In this document: positions 9,406 through 19,024 of the stretch, one piece after another
Layout of the letters: each line of letters begins with the position of its first letter
Position numbering within the stretch: the stretch's first letter is position 1
Assembly: GCF_007752135.1 (NCBI RefSeq)
Contig: NZ_CP036298.1
Location: 6,324,859 to 6,388,858 of the forward strand
DNA length: 64,000 nucleotides
Reading direction: 5' to 3'
Origin: Aureliella helgolandensis
GTDB lineage: Bacteria > Planctomycetota > Planctomycetia > Pirellulales > Pirellulaceae
Position numbers and translations under genes: made by a program
The notes under the pieces: model-generated
The model's database searches: none
What the model was told of the DNA's origin: nothing
Seen by the model: only the letters and a program-made list of their open reading frames with translations

Positions 9406-10833
9406 CTATGCCTCCCCGGGTTTGTATTCGCTTCTTGGCTTTTGCATCAGCTTGTATTTCTTCGGTCTTCGCTTGAGCACCCTGGGCTCGTAGCGGTCCG
9501 GTCGATTGCCAACTGCGTGTTGCAAGCAGCAGCGGTACAACACAGTGCATAATTCATCGGCGTTGCTGATTAGGCCTAGAACCGGAAGCATATCCGTCAC
9601 CGTTGTCAGTGTTGACTTGAAACTGATATGCCAAGGTTGAACGTCGCCTTCGACGGCCGCTTCAGACATCACCCCGCGAATCAAATTGTAAGCCAACATG
9701 TGCGTCCGAATTTCGTTCCGCACTCGATGCGGCTTTTTACAGCGCAAGTGTTCCATCTGCATGACCGTTTTCAAGCTCCGTAAATGAAGTTCTGCTTGCC
9801 ACCTTCTACGGAACAGGGCCGCGATGTCCTCCCTCGTGTACTCCGTATCGTCCGACAGCGATGTGTGAACGATAATCTCGCGAGTGCGAAATCCGTTGTT
9901 CTCAACTCGGATACGGATCTCGCGAATGGTGATGAAGTCCGGGTACGTCTCGTACTCTTCAATGCTCATCCAGTCGGGACGAGCTGGCTTGTCGATTTGG
10001 ATGGAGTGATCGTCTTTGCCGTAACGAATTCCAGTCCGAAAATCTGACTTGCGCAACTGGTGTTTGCGAACAACGACGTGTGCACCACGTTGAATCATCC
10101 TCGCCATCTCGAACCAACCCGCATAGGCGCGATCAGCTAGGAAAACATCGGTTTCTTCGATGATTGCGTCGATCTGACGAAACAAACTTACTTCGTGAGT
10201 GAACTTACCTTTGTATCGGCCCATCGCCATGTCGAGCACAACGCCAGTCGACAACGCGAACAGTACAACGACTCGCAAGATCGGAAATCCACAACCGGGT
10301 GCTTGACTACTAAGTTGCGGGTAGGCGGCTTGATTCTCCGACGTGTCTGCCATCGTGACGGTGGCACCATCGGCGGTGATCACGCGGTGCCCCAGCCATC
10401 GCCAATGGTCGGGACTGCTGTCTTCAATCGCAAGTCCGCTGGCCGTCACAAGACGTTGCATGGATTGCTCGTCGATTTTGTCTCGAGCAATGCAGTAAGC
10501 ACCGGTTTCGGCAGAGCAAGCAGTTTGGTTGTTGGCGACTCGATGGGTGATCAGCTTGGCGACCGCAGAGACGCAGCCGTGGTGGATGCTCATGACTTGC
10601 GAGAGGAAGACCCACAGCGTGACCGATGTGTTGTAAACTCTGGCCGAATCGAGAATGGCACTTGCATTGCCAAAGACTGACGCGATAGTCTCTTTGGAGA
10701 TCAAGGCGGCGAAGTAAAGATCGCCGTGTTGGCGCGCATGTTGGACTCGACAGCGGAACGAATCAAACGGATGATGGCACACGGGGGCTTCCTTGCTTGG
10801 TGTGTTCGGGAGGGTAAGATTACCCAAACTCAT
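9406..10833 (-). CDS. IS4-family DDE transposase
   Basis: 475 residues, the only gene of the element. The DDE triad can be placed: first Asp in VTMADTSENQAAYPQ, second in DVFLADRAYAGW, and the signature glutamate in RRRWQAELHLRSLK, which fits the IS4-type Y-(2)-R-(3)-E-(6)-K pattern with Phe in place of Tyr. An N-terminal IS4 domain (SIHHGCVSAVAKLITHRV region) is present. ATG at 10833. The gene is full length with no frameshift, so the enzyme could be active. Confidence 0.9.
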   Translation of the reverse strand: MSLGNLTLPNTPSKEAPVCHHPFDSFRCRVQHARQHGDLYFAALISKETIASVFGNASAILDSARVYNTSVTLWVFLSQVMSIHHGCVSAVAKLITHRVANNQTACSAETGAYCIARDKIDEQSMQRLVTASGLAIEDSSPDHWRWLGHRVITADGATVTMADTSENQAAYPQLSSQAPGCGFPILRVVVLFALSTGVVLDMAMGRYKGKFTHEVSLFRQIDAIIEETDVFLADRAYAGWFEMARMIQRGAHVVVRKHQLRKSDFRTGIRYGKDDHSIQIDKPARPDWMSIEEYETYPDFITIREIRIRVENNGFRTREIIVHTSLSDDTEYTREDIAALFRRRWQAELHLRSLKTVMQMEHLRCKKPHRVRNEIRTHMLAYNLIRGVMSEAAVEGDVQPWHISFKSTLTTVTDMLPVLGLISNADELCTVLYRCCLQHAVGNRPDRYEPRVLKRRPKKYKLMQKPRSEYKPGEA

Positions 10834-10892
10834 CGCAAGTGAAGCCCCCTGCTGTCAATCGAACTTAACTCTAGAAGCACCAGTACCTTAGG

Positions 10893-10927
10893 CCGATTAA
10901 GTGCCATTCGTGTCGGACACCTTTTTC
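10893..10927. repeat. Right inverted repeat of the IS4-type element
   Basis: Reverse complement of GAAAAAGGTGTCCGACAC followed by GAATGGCACTTAATCGGC, matching the left end at 9313-9330 and 9381-9398 without a gap. Confidence 0.7.
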
Positions 10928-11321
10928 CGGGCAACCCGAAAATTAAGCTTTGACAATGCATTAGTTTCAATCCATACGATGATTTCGAACCACACGACGA
11001 AAACGCACTGCCATCCGCGAAGCATAGCCACATCAGTACTATTGTAGGATGTCTGTTGGATCGCGGCGGCCCGGAACGGAGTGGTGTTCCCACACGACTT
11101 GTTCTGTCCTGCATGGCACCCGCGGTACTCAAGCAATGCATCGTTGGCCCCCAATAGAGACCGCGTCCACTTTTCTCGGTTGCAAGCCAAGAGTTCCAGC
11201 GGGACGTTGCGTTCCGCTGGTGCAGTGACAGCAGCGGGCGTTTCCCTTCCAGCATCGGCTATACTGTTGCCCACGCACTGTATTCGCTTACCGATCATTC
11301 GAATTTCAAGCTACTAAATCC
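10928..11321. other. Intergenic region after the IS
   Basis: About 390 bp. Overlapping minus-strand ORFs run through it and into the IS end but show no recognisable domain; I see no supported gene. Confidence 0.4.
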
Positions 11322-12368
11322 ATGGCACAAACCAACAATCTCAAGCCGAACACCCTGTACATTGAAGTTATTGGAGCGGGGCTGCCTGAGGTGGACGGTC
11401 TCTTTGTTCCCTCCACGGCGCCTCCCACGGAATCGGAATCCGGCACCGTTTCGAGTCTCGGCTATTGGAACGGAAAAATGGCCTGGGATCGCGCCGATGG
11501 CAAGTCTGCTAGAAGCCCAGCCCTCTCGTACTCCAACACGTACCAATCCTGGCGAATCTGTCGATTGGACGGTCACCTAGCCTATGACATAACTTGCGAA
11601 GAGGAACTGCCGCCGACCGAGAGAGAGTGGCATGTCTATAAGAAGGGAGTTGCACCAGCACCGCGAGTCGTCATCCATCACTTCGACCCCAGGCAACCTT
11701 GTCCCAAGCCAAACGTTGTTTTCGTGCTCGGTGGCCCAGGCGCTGGAAAGGGGACCATGTGTGAACTTGCCGAATCTCAACTCGGCTGGACGCATCTTTC
11801 CGCCGGAGACCTCTTGCGCCGCGAACGCGAAAAGGACGGTCCTACGGCGAACACGATTAATGAATTCATCACCGCCGGAAAACTCGTTCCCAATGAAATC
11901 GTGGTGGCACTGATCAAGAACTCCATGGAGTTTATTACCCGGACAACGGGTAAGACCAATTTTCTACTAGACGGCTTCCCTCGCTCGCTGGACAATCTGG
12001 ACGGATGGTCGCAGATCTTTGGTAGCCAGACGGAATTGCCCAAAATGCTGTACTTGGAATGTCCGTACGATGTTCTCGAAAAGCGTATTCTGGCACGTGC
12101 TCAGTACACCGGTAGGGTCGACGATAACGTCGCAAGCTTGAAGCTCAGGTTCGACACCTTCAAGGCGGAGACATTGCCAACCGTTGAGTTCTTCAAGAGC
12201 AAAGGCAAATGTATCGAAATCGACACCAGCCAAAGCCGCCAAGCGGTCTATGCTCTCGTCGCCAGCCACTTGTCCGAGTTCACCGATCAAGCTTTCGTTA
12301 CCCAACCGCTCACCGAGCGAGCTGAGATGCTGCTCGGCCTAAGGCCCTATCCGAAGGATGAGGAATAG
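11322..12368 (+). CDS. Eukaryote-like UMP-CMP/adenylate kinase-family protein with extra N-terminal domain
   Basis: 348 residues in two parts. Residues about 130-320 are a nucleoside monophosphate kinase: P-loop GGPGAGKGT (137-145), LSAGDLLRRE, the NMP-binding segment, FLLDGFPRS, and YTGRVDDNVASLKLRF followed by LPTVEFFKSKGKCIEID. The GRVDDN lid-region and the LP-E-F/Y-KGK tail are those of eukaryotic UMP-CMP kinases, not of bacterial Cmk or PyrH. Residues 1-125 form a separate Trp-rich domain (SLGYWNGKMAWDRADG, YQSWRICRLDGHLAYDI) of unknown role. It could phosphorylate UMP/CMP; with a normal bacterial set elsewhere it may be specialised. The composition suggests transfer from a eukaryote, but that needs a tree. 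Confidence 0.82.
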   Translation: MAQTNNLKPNTLYIEVIGAGLPEVDGLFVPSTAPPTESESGTVSSLGYWNGKMAWDRADGKSARSPALSYSNTYQSWRICRLDGHLAYDITCEEELPPTEREWHVYKKGVAPAPRVVIHHFDPRQPCPKPNVVFVLGGPGAGKGTMCELAESQLGWTHLSAGDLLRREREKDGPTANTINEFITAGKLVPNEIVVALIKNSMEFITRTTGKTNFLLDGFPRSLDNLDGWSQIFGSQTELPKMLYLECPYDVLEKRILARAQYTGRVDDNVASLKLRFDTFKAETLPTVEFFKSKGKCIEIDTSQSRQAVYALVASHLSEFTDQAFVTQPLTERAEMLLGLRPYPKDEE

Positions 12369-12614
12369 CCAACGACGCAGTCCCCGTTTCTCACGCAGCC
12401 GGCAACCGAGGTAACGTTCACAGGTTCTCTGGTCAGTCCCGCTCCCTAGCATGCTCGCATCGATTCCATTCTGAATCCACTTGCATTGCGATTTCGCCCG
12501 CCCTTAGTGAAGAGCTCAATCCAGCGACGAATGGCTAACGATTGCAGGCGTCTTTTTCGCATCCGGAGATAATTTTGACGCCCACTCAACTTTCCACTAG
12601 CCAGCTTTATTGAG

Positions 12615-12983
12615 ATGAGAAACCTTCGGATCGCCGTATGCCAGTGCCTCTGCTTAGCCGCTTCGCGCGCTCGCGCCGTTGAGGTTATGGAAGTCCAGGA
12701 AATTCGCTTTGATGCGACAGGGAGCTACAGCAATCCTTACGTCGACGTGGACTTGTGGATCACATAACCGGGCCAAGCGGTGAGACTTATTGGATACCTG
12801 CCTTTGGGGACGGCGGGGAGGTGTTTCGCGTTCGATTGGTGGCACTTAGAAATGGGAGGATGGTACAACGCAATCATCGTTCAGGCAGACACCGACGGCA
12901 AACGCAACTGGCCCCCAATTCCAGACACGGCGCGGAATTGGGCTTACCGTCTCCGCATCCAAGATTCCTCTTCGGTCGAATAA
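12615..12983 (+). pseudogene. DUF5060 glycosidase-type protein, broken remnant
   Basis: ATG at 12615 opens a frame with a weak leader and VQEIRFDATGSYSNPYVDVD, stopping with TAA at 12765-12767. The similarity continues in another frame (TGPSGETYWIPAFGDGGEVF, then RVRLVA), the usual middle of a DUF5060 domain, which precedes a glycosidase catalytic domain in intact genes. Further downstream only a third frame is open, to 12983, and no catalytic domain follows. I read this as a frameshifted, 3'-deleted pseudogene. Confidence 0.7.
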
Positions 12984-13526
12984 CGAGAAGAACCGCTCGC
13001 TCGGCCCCGTGGGACTCGGCAGCGGCCTGACGCGAAATCGGAGCAAACCGAGCTTCACTTAAGTTTCTGGAGAAGAAGGCCGTACGGCAAGAGCAGTGGA
13101 CGGAGATCCCGCGGCCCAAATTTGAAACCGGTCGTACGAATGCCTTCCGTTGTGCCATTTTACGGCTGCGCGGACCATATCAATTCAACCCGCAGCATGA
13201 CGACGTGCTTCCCCCCTCGGGCGCGTGAGTAAGGCAAGATCAGTTGCCATTACTCTGAGATGCGGGGCGCAGCATTCACATTACAACTCTGAATGTGATT
13301 CCGCAGTTAAGCTGGAAACGCCTTCCACACCTCAACGGCATGTCCCTGCGGCGTACCACCAGCACCACCCCACATAAGATGGCATTGGTGGCTCAACTCG
13401 GGCTCGCCAGGGCGTTGGGTTCGCTGCTACGGCCCAGGTTGCTGGGGCGTCTTCGCACGAGCGGAGGATTGACGCCTACATTTGCCGTGTCAATCCCCAC
13501 TGACATTGAGAGCGAAATGAATTCCA
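12984..13526. other. Intergenic region, possibly further pseudogene debris
   Basis: About 540 bp between the DUF5060 remnant and the transporter. An open frame at 13295-13576 has no recognisable domain. Nothing else supported. Confidence 0.35.
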
Positions 13527-14906
13527 ATGTTCACTTCGTCCTTAATTGCATTGGCATCACGCATGAAATCCGATAGCGAGACTCCGAAACGCCATCACCG
13601 CCCACGGTTCGCCAACTTCCCCTTTGATCCCACACGGCTACCGTTCTATTACGGATCCGTGGTGCTAGTGTGTGGCACTCTGGGAGTGTTGGCCAGCGCA
13701 CCAGGGCAAACCGTAGGCGTGTCGGTGTTTACGGACTTTCTGATTCAAGCGCACCATTTGTCGCGGAGTTGGGTCAGTTTTGCCTATTTTGCGGGAACCA
13801 TTGCAAGTGCATTGCTGATCACCCGCGCCGGTCGATGGTACGACCGGTTTGGTGGACGCTGGGTATCTGCAGGCTCTGCCGCCATGCTAGCAGTCGTGTT
13901 GATGGGAATGAGTTTTTCGGTCGCAATCTCCGAGTTCATCGCGTCAGTTCTTCCCGTCCACTATCGCCACCACGTCTCGTTTGCAGTATTGACGCTAGGC
14001 TTTTTCGCAATGCGATTCTTTGGACAGGGAATGTTAACCTTGTCGTCTCGCAATATGGTGCTGGAATGGTTTGAGCAGAGGCGGGGAATGGCGATGGCCT
14101 TCATCGGGATAGCGGTCGCCTTTGGATTTTCGGTAACTCCTCCCATTTTTGAATGGCTCATCCAACGTGGTGGCTGGCCATGGGCCTGGCAGTGCATTGC
14201 TGGGATGATTGCCGTTTTTTCGCTAGTCGCTTTTAGTCTCGGACGCGCCAAGCCAGAAGACCACGGATTGCTGCCGGACGGCCCCTTTGCTAGGAAAAAT
14301 CGAAAGGCGCACGTCGAAACGTTGAGTGGACGGCAGTTCACGCTTTCCGAAGCTCGCCGTACCTACAGTTTCTGGGTTTTCACCTTCAGTGTCCTTCTTT
14401 CCGCTCTAGTGTTGACCGCCTTCTCATTCCATGTCGTATCCATTTTCTCCGATGCAGGCATGCGACGCGGCCAAGCGGTTGCTATTTTCGTTCCAGCAGC
14501 CTGTGTCAGCGTCATTGTCGAATTTGTGGGCAGCTGGTTCAGCGACTTCATCAAATTGAAGTATTTAGCAATGGTTCAACTCTTTGGGATCATCGTGCTG
14601 TCGCTCAGCCTATCATTCCTGGATGCAGGCCCCTCTGTGTATCTTGTGGTGCTGGGGATGGGTTGCATGCAGGGCATGTTTGGCATCGTCTCTGGCGTAA
14701 CTTGGCCGCGTTTTTTTGGGCGAACGCATCTGGGCGCGATCTCCGGATTCTCGACCTCGATCGTAGTTGCAGGTACAGCGGTCGGCCCCTACCTCTTCAG
14801 TGTTGCGCACGATCAGTTTGGGTCCTACCGCCCAGCTACTCTGTTGTGCGCCAGCGTTGGATTCCTGCTGTTTGCAGCGTCATTTCGCGCGGATCGCCCG
14901 CAATAG
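13527..14906 (+). CDS. Major facilitator superfamily transporter
   Basis: 459 residues with 12 predicted membrane segments in two halves separated by a cytoplasmic loop (about residues 245-275, charged ARKNRKAHVETLSGRQFT). ITRAGRWYDRFGGRW after the second helix is the MFS A-motif (G-x-x-x-D-R-x-G-x-R). Overall pattern resembles oxalate/formate-antiporter-like or monocarboxylate MFS groups, but the substrate cannot be told. Start is ATG 13527; ATG 13563 (MKSDSETPKRH) is equally possible since neither has a strong ribosome-binding site. It stands alone. Confidence 0.85.
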   Translation: MFTSSLIALASRMKSDSETPKRHHRPRFANFPFDPTRLPFYYGSVVLVCGTLGVLASAPGQTVGVSVFTDFLIQAHHLSRSWVSFAYFAGTIASALLITRAGRWYDRFGGRWVSAGSAAMLAVVLMGMSFSVAISEFIASVLPVHYRHHVSFAVLTLGFFAMRFFGQGMLTLSSRNMVLEWFEQRRGMAMAFIGIAVAFGFSVTPPIFEWLIQRGGWPWAWQCIAGMIAVFSLVAFSLGRAKPEDHGLLPDGPFARKNRKAHVETLSGRQFTLSEARRTYSFWVFTFSVLLSALVLTAFSFHVVSIFSDAGMRRGQAVAIFVPAACVSVIVEFVGSWFSDFIKLKYLAMVQLFGIIVLSLSLSFLDAGPSVYLVVLGMGCMQGMFGIVSGVTWPRFFGRTHLGAISGFSTSIVVAGTAVGPYLFSVAHDQFGSYRPATLLCASVGFLLFAASFRADRPQ

Positions 14907-15093
14907 ATCGCCCAATCCCCGAGGTGTTACCGCCGCAATGCCCGAGCACAGTACCACTCGCGGTCCGTTCAAATTAGGACAACCTTGAGAGATTTTTGTG
15001 AGACCGAATCCGGCATGGCTTGGGGATTGAAAGGGTTGTGGTAAAACCGGTAGCCTATCGTCATCCAAACGCTTCAATATCGTCGGAAGTCCA

Positions 15094-15600
15094 ATGATTC
15101 CCCGCAGCCTGCACATCGTTACCGGCGCAGCCGGTGTTGGGAAAAGCACCTTCGCCAAGAGCCTAGCCGTCCAACACGCGGCGGCCCTGCTGGATAGTGA
15201 CACGGTGACCGAGCCAGTCGTCCAAGCTGGCTTAACTGAGTCGGGCATGTCTCCGGAGGATCGCGACAGCGCGGACTACAAGCGTATCTTTCGCGACGCG
15301 GTCTATGAATGTTTGTTTCGGACTGCCGCCGAAAACTTGCCCCATGTGAGTGTAGTGATCGTGGGGCCATTTACGCGTGAGTTGGCTGACTCCGAGTGGC
15401 CGGAACAATTGTTGAAACGGTTTGGCATCCGGCCAGTGATTTGGTTTCTCACCTGCGAGCATGAAGTGCGCCGGAAGCGAATCGAGAATCGCGGTAACAC
15501 GAGAGACCAGGCCAAGCTGACCGACTGGCAACAGCACCTCAGGCTGGCACCGCTGACTAGACCCGTATTTGCTGTAAATGAAATTGATACAAGCCCCTGA
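15094..15600 (+). CDS. Small P-loop kinase-like ATPase
   Basis: 168 residues. It begins with SLHIVTGAAGVGKSTFAKSL, a Walker A motif (GAAGVGKS), followed by a Walker B-like strand SVVIVGPFT and an Arg-rich lid region (CEHEVRRKRIENRGNTRD). This is the layout of small AAA/zeta-toxin/gluconate-kinase-like phosphotransferases. GGAAG lies upstream of the ATG. No partner gene is adjacent, so the substrate is unknown. Confidence 0.7.
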   Translation: MIPRSLHIVTGAAGVGKSTFAKSLAVQHAAALLDSDTVTEPVVQAGLTESGMSPEDRDSADYKRIFRDAVYECLFRTAAENLPHVSVVIVGPFTRELADSEWPEQLLKRFGIRPVIWFLTCEHEVRRKRIENRGNTRDQAKLTDWQQHLRLAPLTRPVFAVNEIDTSP

Positions 15601-15811
15601 CATCGCGTCCAGCAATGCGATGACCTCTTCCGGTCGATGCCATTGGTTGCCCGCCCATTACGAAGGGGGAGAGTGATCCACGGAACGCATCGCTGGACCA
15701 CTGCCCCTTTGCATCGAACTCATTTGAACTCCGCGCCTCCGATACGTGTACCGACCGGTGCTTCGCTAAATTCCCAAAGTACGCGAGTAGTCGTTTCAAA
15801 AATTTCGAACA

Positions 15812-16129
15812 TTAGTTCGTCGCCATCTCGCGGCATGTTTCCATGCAGTCTCGGCAAGCTTTAGCGCACGCTCGACAATGATCGTGACTGTGCGCACCAC
15901 ATTGCTCCGCACACCACTCACAGGCTTCGGCGCACAGCTTGCAAATCGCACCTGCGAAGCGACTCTCGCGAGCCATCGCTTGAGCACACAATAAACAAAG
16001 GTCGATACACTCACGACAACATCGCGGACAATCGTTATCGCTATCCATCCCAATCATCGCATTCAGACATTGCTCACAGGCGATTGCGCAGCGTTGGCAG
16101 GCTTCGATGCATTCCCGGTTGATACTCAT
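15812..16129 (-). CDS. Four-helix bundle copper-storage protein (Csp/DUF326)
   Basis: 105 residues containing 21 cysteines arranged as CxxxC and CxxC along four helices (REC-EAC-RC-AC-EQC, and later CKLCAEACEWCAEQC). This is the Csp family that stores Cu(I) inside a Cys-lined bundle. No signal peptide is present, as in the cytosolic Csp3 type. I choose ATG 16129 with GGAG 8 nt upstream over the TTG at 16135. It is the third gene of an operon after two YeeE/YedE membrane proteins (30-bp gap), so copper storage and sulfur uptake appear linked here. Confidence 0.88.
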   Translation of the reverse strand: MSINRECIEACQRCAIACEQCLNAMIGMDSDNDCPRCCRECIDLCLLCAQAMARESRFAGAICKLCAEACEWCAEQCGAHSHDHCRACAKACRDCMETCREMATN

Positions 16130-16158
16130 TTTCAATTCTCCAGTTCAAAGAGAGGACT

Positions 16159-16773
16159 TTAGTGTTTTTCAAATTGTTTACGCAGCCTTAGCTTACGCAC
16201 CCGCACGGTTTGCTGCCGATCGCGGCGAGTTCTCGCTGGGTGGAACAGGCGAGATAGGAATTGGGCCAGGACTGCTAGGATTGCCAGCACACCGATCCAT
16301 AACCACGGACTCGTCCCCGTCAAATCGGGTAAGGTGACTTCCCCTGCGTTACCAAGGCTCTCGCTCAGCGTATGTAACCATGGGTATAAAACGACATAAA
16401 CACCGGCTGCTACCAACATTCCCGCCACTCCGACCATGGCATCTCGCCTGCCCTCACCACAGGCCGCAACTGAGGTACCGGGGCAGTACCCGAACACTGC
16501 CATGCCCACTCCAAACAAGACTCCTCCCACGACGATACCGGCCCAGGCCAAGGGGCGGATATGTAATGACACGACTTCCAACGCAAGCAGCCCATAGACG
16601 CCTACCGCGCCGACAATGACTGCCGTTCCCATAATTTTGACGACCGTCCAGTCCTTCAGAATGAATTGCCCGACGATCACTCGAAATTTGGCAACGGCTC
16701 CCTTTTGGAGCAGAATTCCGAAAACGACTCCGGTAAACAATCCTAATGCCAACTTCCAAATTGGATCAAACAT
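16159..16773 (-). CDS. YeeE/YedE family membrane protein, C-terminal-type half
   Basis: 204 residues with about six membrane helices. Key motif VFGYCPGTSVAACGEG carries conserved cysteines of the YeeE/TsuA thiosulfate-transporter family. Its ATG at 16773 overlaps the end of the preceding pair member by 8 bp, indicating translational coupling; the longer open frame upstream of this ATG only re-reads the neighbour. In the known single-chain transporter two such halves are fused; here they are separate proteins. It probably helps move thiosulfate or another reduced sulfur species across the inner membrane. Confidence 0.87.
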   Translation of the reverse strand: MFDPIWKLALGLFTGVVFGILLQKGAVAKFRVIVGQFILKDWTVVKIMGTAVIVGAVGVYGLLALEVVSLHIRPLAWAGIVVGGVLFGVGMAVFGYCPGTSVAACGEGRRDAMVGVAGMLVAAGVYVVLYPWLHTLSESLGNAGEVTLPDLTGTSPWLWIGVLAILAVLAQFLSRLFHPARTRRDRQQTVRVRKLRLRKQFEKH

Positions 16774-17308
16774 GGGTCTTACTCCTTCTTCCGTACAGGA
16801 GCAAAGACGTAGCAACCCCCGTTCCAAAAAACAGGATTGCGAATAACCAACTCGATGCCGCCAGTTGCAATGTGCCACTGATGCCGTGACCACTTGTACA
16901 TCCTTGCGCCAGACGCGCGCCGAACATCATCAACCCTGCCCCAAAGAACGCCGCTGTGAAACGTAACGGGACACTCGGTCCGAAGCGTTCCTTCCACATC
17001 ACCGGAACAACGATCCTTTCTCGATCGCCTGATGCTAGCGAACTAAAAAACGCACCGAGAAAGACGCCAACCACCAACATTGTCTCCCAACTGACTTTGG
17101 GCGTTTCCGTTTCAAAATATTCGTTATTCGCCGCGAGTCCCGGCGCAATCGCCTGCACCCCAAGTGCTGCGCCGTGCTCGAAAGCCGTCGTGATGCCGAG
17201 TGGGTGGTCAACACTGGCAAAAGCAAACCAACTAAGCACACCAATGCCGAGTCCGACGAGATAGGGCGACCACTGTTTATCCTGGAGCGGGTTCTTTATT
17301 GAAGTCAT
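16766..17308 (-). CDS. YeeE/YedE family membrane protein, N-terminal-type half
   Basis: 180 residues, about five membrane helices. WSPYLVGLGIGVLSW at the start and GARLAQGCTSGHGISGTLQL in the last third are the family signature, with the conserved cysteine in GCTSGHG. First gene of the YeeE-YeeE-Csp operon. ATG at 17308. It is a clear paralogue of the protein at 18464-19024. Confidence 0.87.
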   Translation of the reverse strand: MTSIKNPLQDKQWSPYLVGLGIGVLSWFAFASVDHPLGITTAFEHGAALGVQAIAPGLAANNEYFETETPKVSWETMLVVGVFLGAFFSSLASGDRERIVVPVMWKERFGPSVPLRFTAAFFGAGLMMFGARLAQGCTSGHGISGTLQLAASSWLFAILFFGTGVATSLLLYGRRSKTHV

Positions 17309-17769
17309 TAGAGTCTTCTAACGAAGGGGATGAAACGCTTAAATGTCCATCTTCGAATCGTCGCTGGCTAGCAGCGAAAGTCTTGGAAATACAGGGGCTC
17401 AAGCGCTCTCGAACCGGTTAGCCGATTGAGCGGAGACGTCGCAGGAGCCGATGCATTATCCTTCGGAAAACTTCCCCCAACGAAGTCTGGCAATGCACTT
17501 CGCAGGTGGTAGAGCAGCTTCCCCCGCAACTGGACTGCCTCCGCAGGGCGGGTCTGTTTTCTGAGTTATCAATTATCGGCTACCACTCTTTTCACCGCTC
17601 ACAACTGTTCATTGCTGCTCCCTAAACGAGCATGGAGTAGATGGAAGGCGTCCCGTGCGAAATAATGAGCAAGTCATATCGAGCATCAACCTAGTGGATA
17701 TTCGTTGCTCGGAAATATCGCCCAATTCGGGCTTAGACATGGAAAATCCTTTTGCTGAATACGGTGGAA
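17309..17769. other. Intergenic region between the two YeeE operons
   Basis: About 460 bp upstream of the copper-storage operon and downstream of the persulfide operon. It must contain the promoter of the former. No regulator gene or clear operator was seen. Confidence 0.4.
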
Positions 17770-18375
17770 TTAGCGAGCGGCAAAAGTTTCAACTGCAATT
17801 AGGACGGCAATGAGAAAGGCGACACTCCCAAGGGTTATGGCGGTGCGATTCCCCGGCAAAAAATCGTACAGCGTGAGCTTCCCCCGATCACCGATGGGAT
17901 CAATACGGCGGCTAATCCAATCGGACGCTTCAGCGTACAGATAGGAACCGGCTAGCATGCCCGCCATCATTGCGAGTGCGTCGTAGTTGCCTTGGCCGAG
18001 AGCCGCTGCGCCGGTGCCTGGACAATAGGCTGACAACGCAAAACCGACGCCAAATAGTAAGCCTCCCAAAATATTGGATGCGTAGCGCGTTGGCTTAATG
18101 TGCAGTTTCACCAGTCCCGCACGGTGCATGAGATGAATGCCCACCGCTCCCACGATAACTGCCGACAGCATGACCTTCAGCACCGTGAAATCGACAAGCA
18201 GCAGTTGCCCAATCAGGACATGGTATTTTGCCACGCCCCCTAACTGCAGCAGAAATCCAAACATGACGCCGAAAACTAAGCCTAAGAGCAGAATCCTCCT
18301 GGAGGCTACTTCAGGCTGCGTGAGCGGGAGTTCTGTCGGGACTACGTTGGCTTGGGGTGCTGTTGGGATGTTCAT
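17770..18375 (-). CDS. YeeE/YedE family membrane protein, second copy of the C-terminal-type half
   Basis: 201 residues. FALSAYCPGTGAAALGQGNYD is the YCPGT signature region. About six membrane helices after a 30-residue polar N-terminus. ATG 18375 is preferred to the TTG at 18387. It is the last gene of the persulfide dioxygenase operon, 88 bp after its partner, and paralogous to the protein at 16159-16773. Confidence 0.86.
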   Translation of the reverse strand: MNIPTAPQANVVPTELPLTQPEVASRRILLLGLVFGVMFGFLLQLGGVAKYHVLIGQLLLVDFTVLKVMLSAVIVGAVGIHLMHRAGLVKLHIKPTRYASNILGGLLFGVGFALSAYCPGTGAAALGQGNYDALAMMAGMLAGSYLYAEASDWISRRIDPIGDRGKLTLYDFLPGNRTAITLGSVAFLIAVLIAVETFAAR

Positions 18376-18463
18376 GAAGCTGTCCAAAAATCGAGGGCTC
18401 GCGTGTTCTCTAAGTTAATTGCCTGATGTGTTCTAAGGCGTTGGGAACGCGTCTTTCCAGCGT

Positions 18464-19024
18464 CTAGGCGGCGTACATCAACATCGCCGTAACAATGCCA
18501 CCGAGGAAAAAGCAGATCGCTGCAATCCACGACCCTATCGCTAGTTGCAGAGTTCCACTAATTCCATGCCCGCTGGTGCATCCTCCAGCCATCCGCGCTC
18601 CGAAGGCCATTAGCACGCCACCGGCCAGCGCGACAGCGGCACGCAGCAGAAAGCTCTCGCGACCGAATCGCTCCTGCCACATCAACGGTAGAAAACGGCC
18701 GGTCAACTCTCCCCCAGCCCAAGCCGCAATAAACGCCCCAGCGATTACACCAACGACGAGCATGAGCTCCCAGCCAACTTTGGGTGGATTCTCTTTGAAG
18801 TACTTCAGCGACCGAGTGTGCTGTGGAGCGACTCGCTCCCCAAGCATTCCGGCAAGGCGTGCGTAGGCGGTAGAAGCTCCCAACGGTTTGTTCGAGAAAT
18901 AGAACGTCGCCATGGAAAGCACACCGATTAATGCACCGACCAGATAGGGTGACCATGCGGCCCCGGAGTATTTGAGCGGATCGATTTCCCCGACGATCGA
19001 TATCGAAACGATGGTCTCAAGCAC
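18464..19024 (-). CDS. YeeE/YedE family membrane protein, second copy of the N-terminal-type half
   Basis: 186 residues with WSPYLVGALIGVLSM near the start and GGCTSGHGISGTLQLA later. It begins with GTG at 19024, overlapping the end of the dioxygenase gene by 8 bp, with GAGGAGG about 6 nt upstream inside that gene. Strong evidence for coupled expression of sulfur transport and persulfide oxidation. Confidence 0.88.
   Translation of the reverse strand: MLETIVSISIVGEIDPLKYSGAAWSPYLVGALIGVLSMATFYFSNKPLGASTAYARLAGMLGERVAPQHTRSLKYFKENPPKVGWELMLVVGVIAGAFIAAWAGGELTGRFLPLMWQERFGRESFLLRAAVALAGGVLMAFGARMAGGCTSGHGISGTLQLAIGSWIAAICFFLGGIVTAMLMYAA

Larger units (their letters stand above)
9313..10927 (-). 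mobile_element. IS4-type insertion sequence
   Basis: About 1.6 kb with one transposase gene. The inverted ends share GAAAAAGGTGTCCGACAC and GAATGGCACTTAATCGGC: contiguous at the right end (10893-10927, reverse complement) but interrupted at the left end by 50 bp (9331-9380). No convincing target-site duplication is visible next to either possible left boundary. If the left interruption is foreign, the element may no longer be mobile in its present form. Confidence 0.75.

Noticed and set aside
10830-11298. Two overlapping minus-strand open frames right of the IS
   Set aside because: One overlaps the IS transposase start; neither resembles a protein family.
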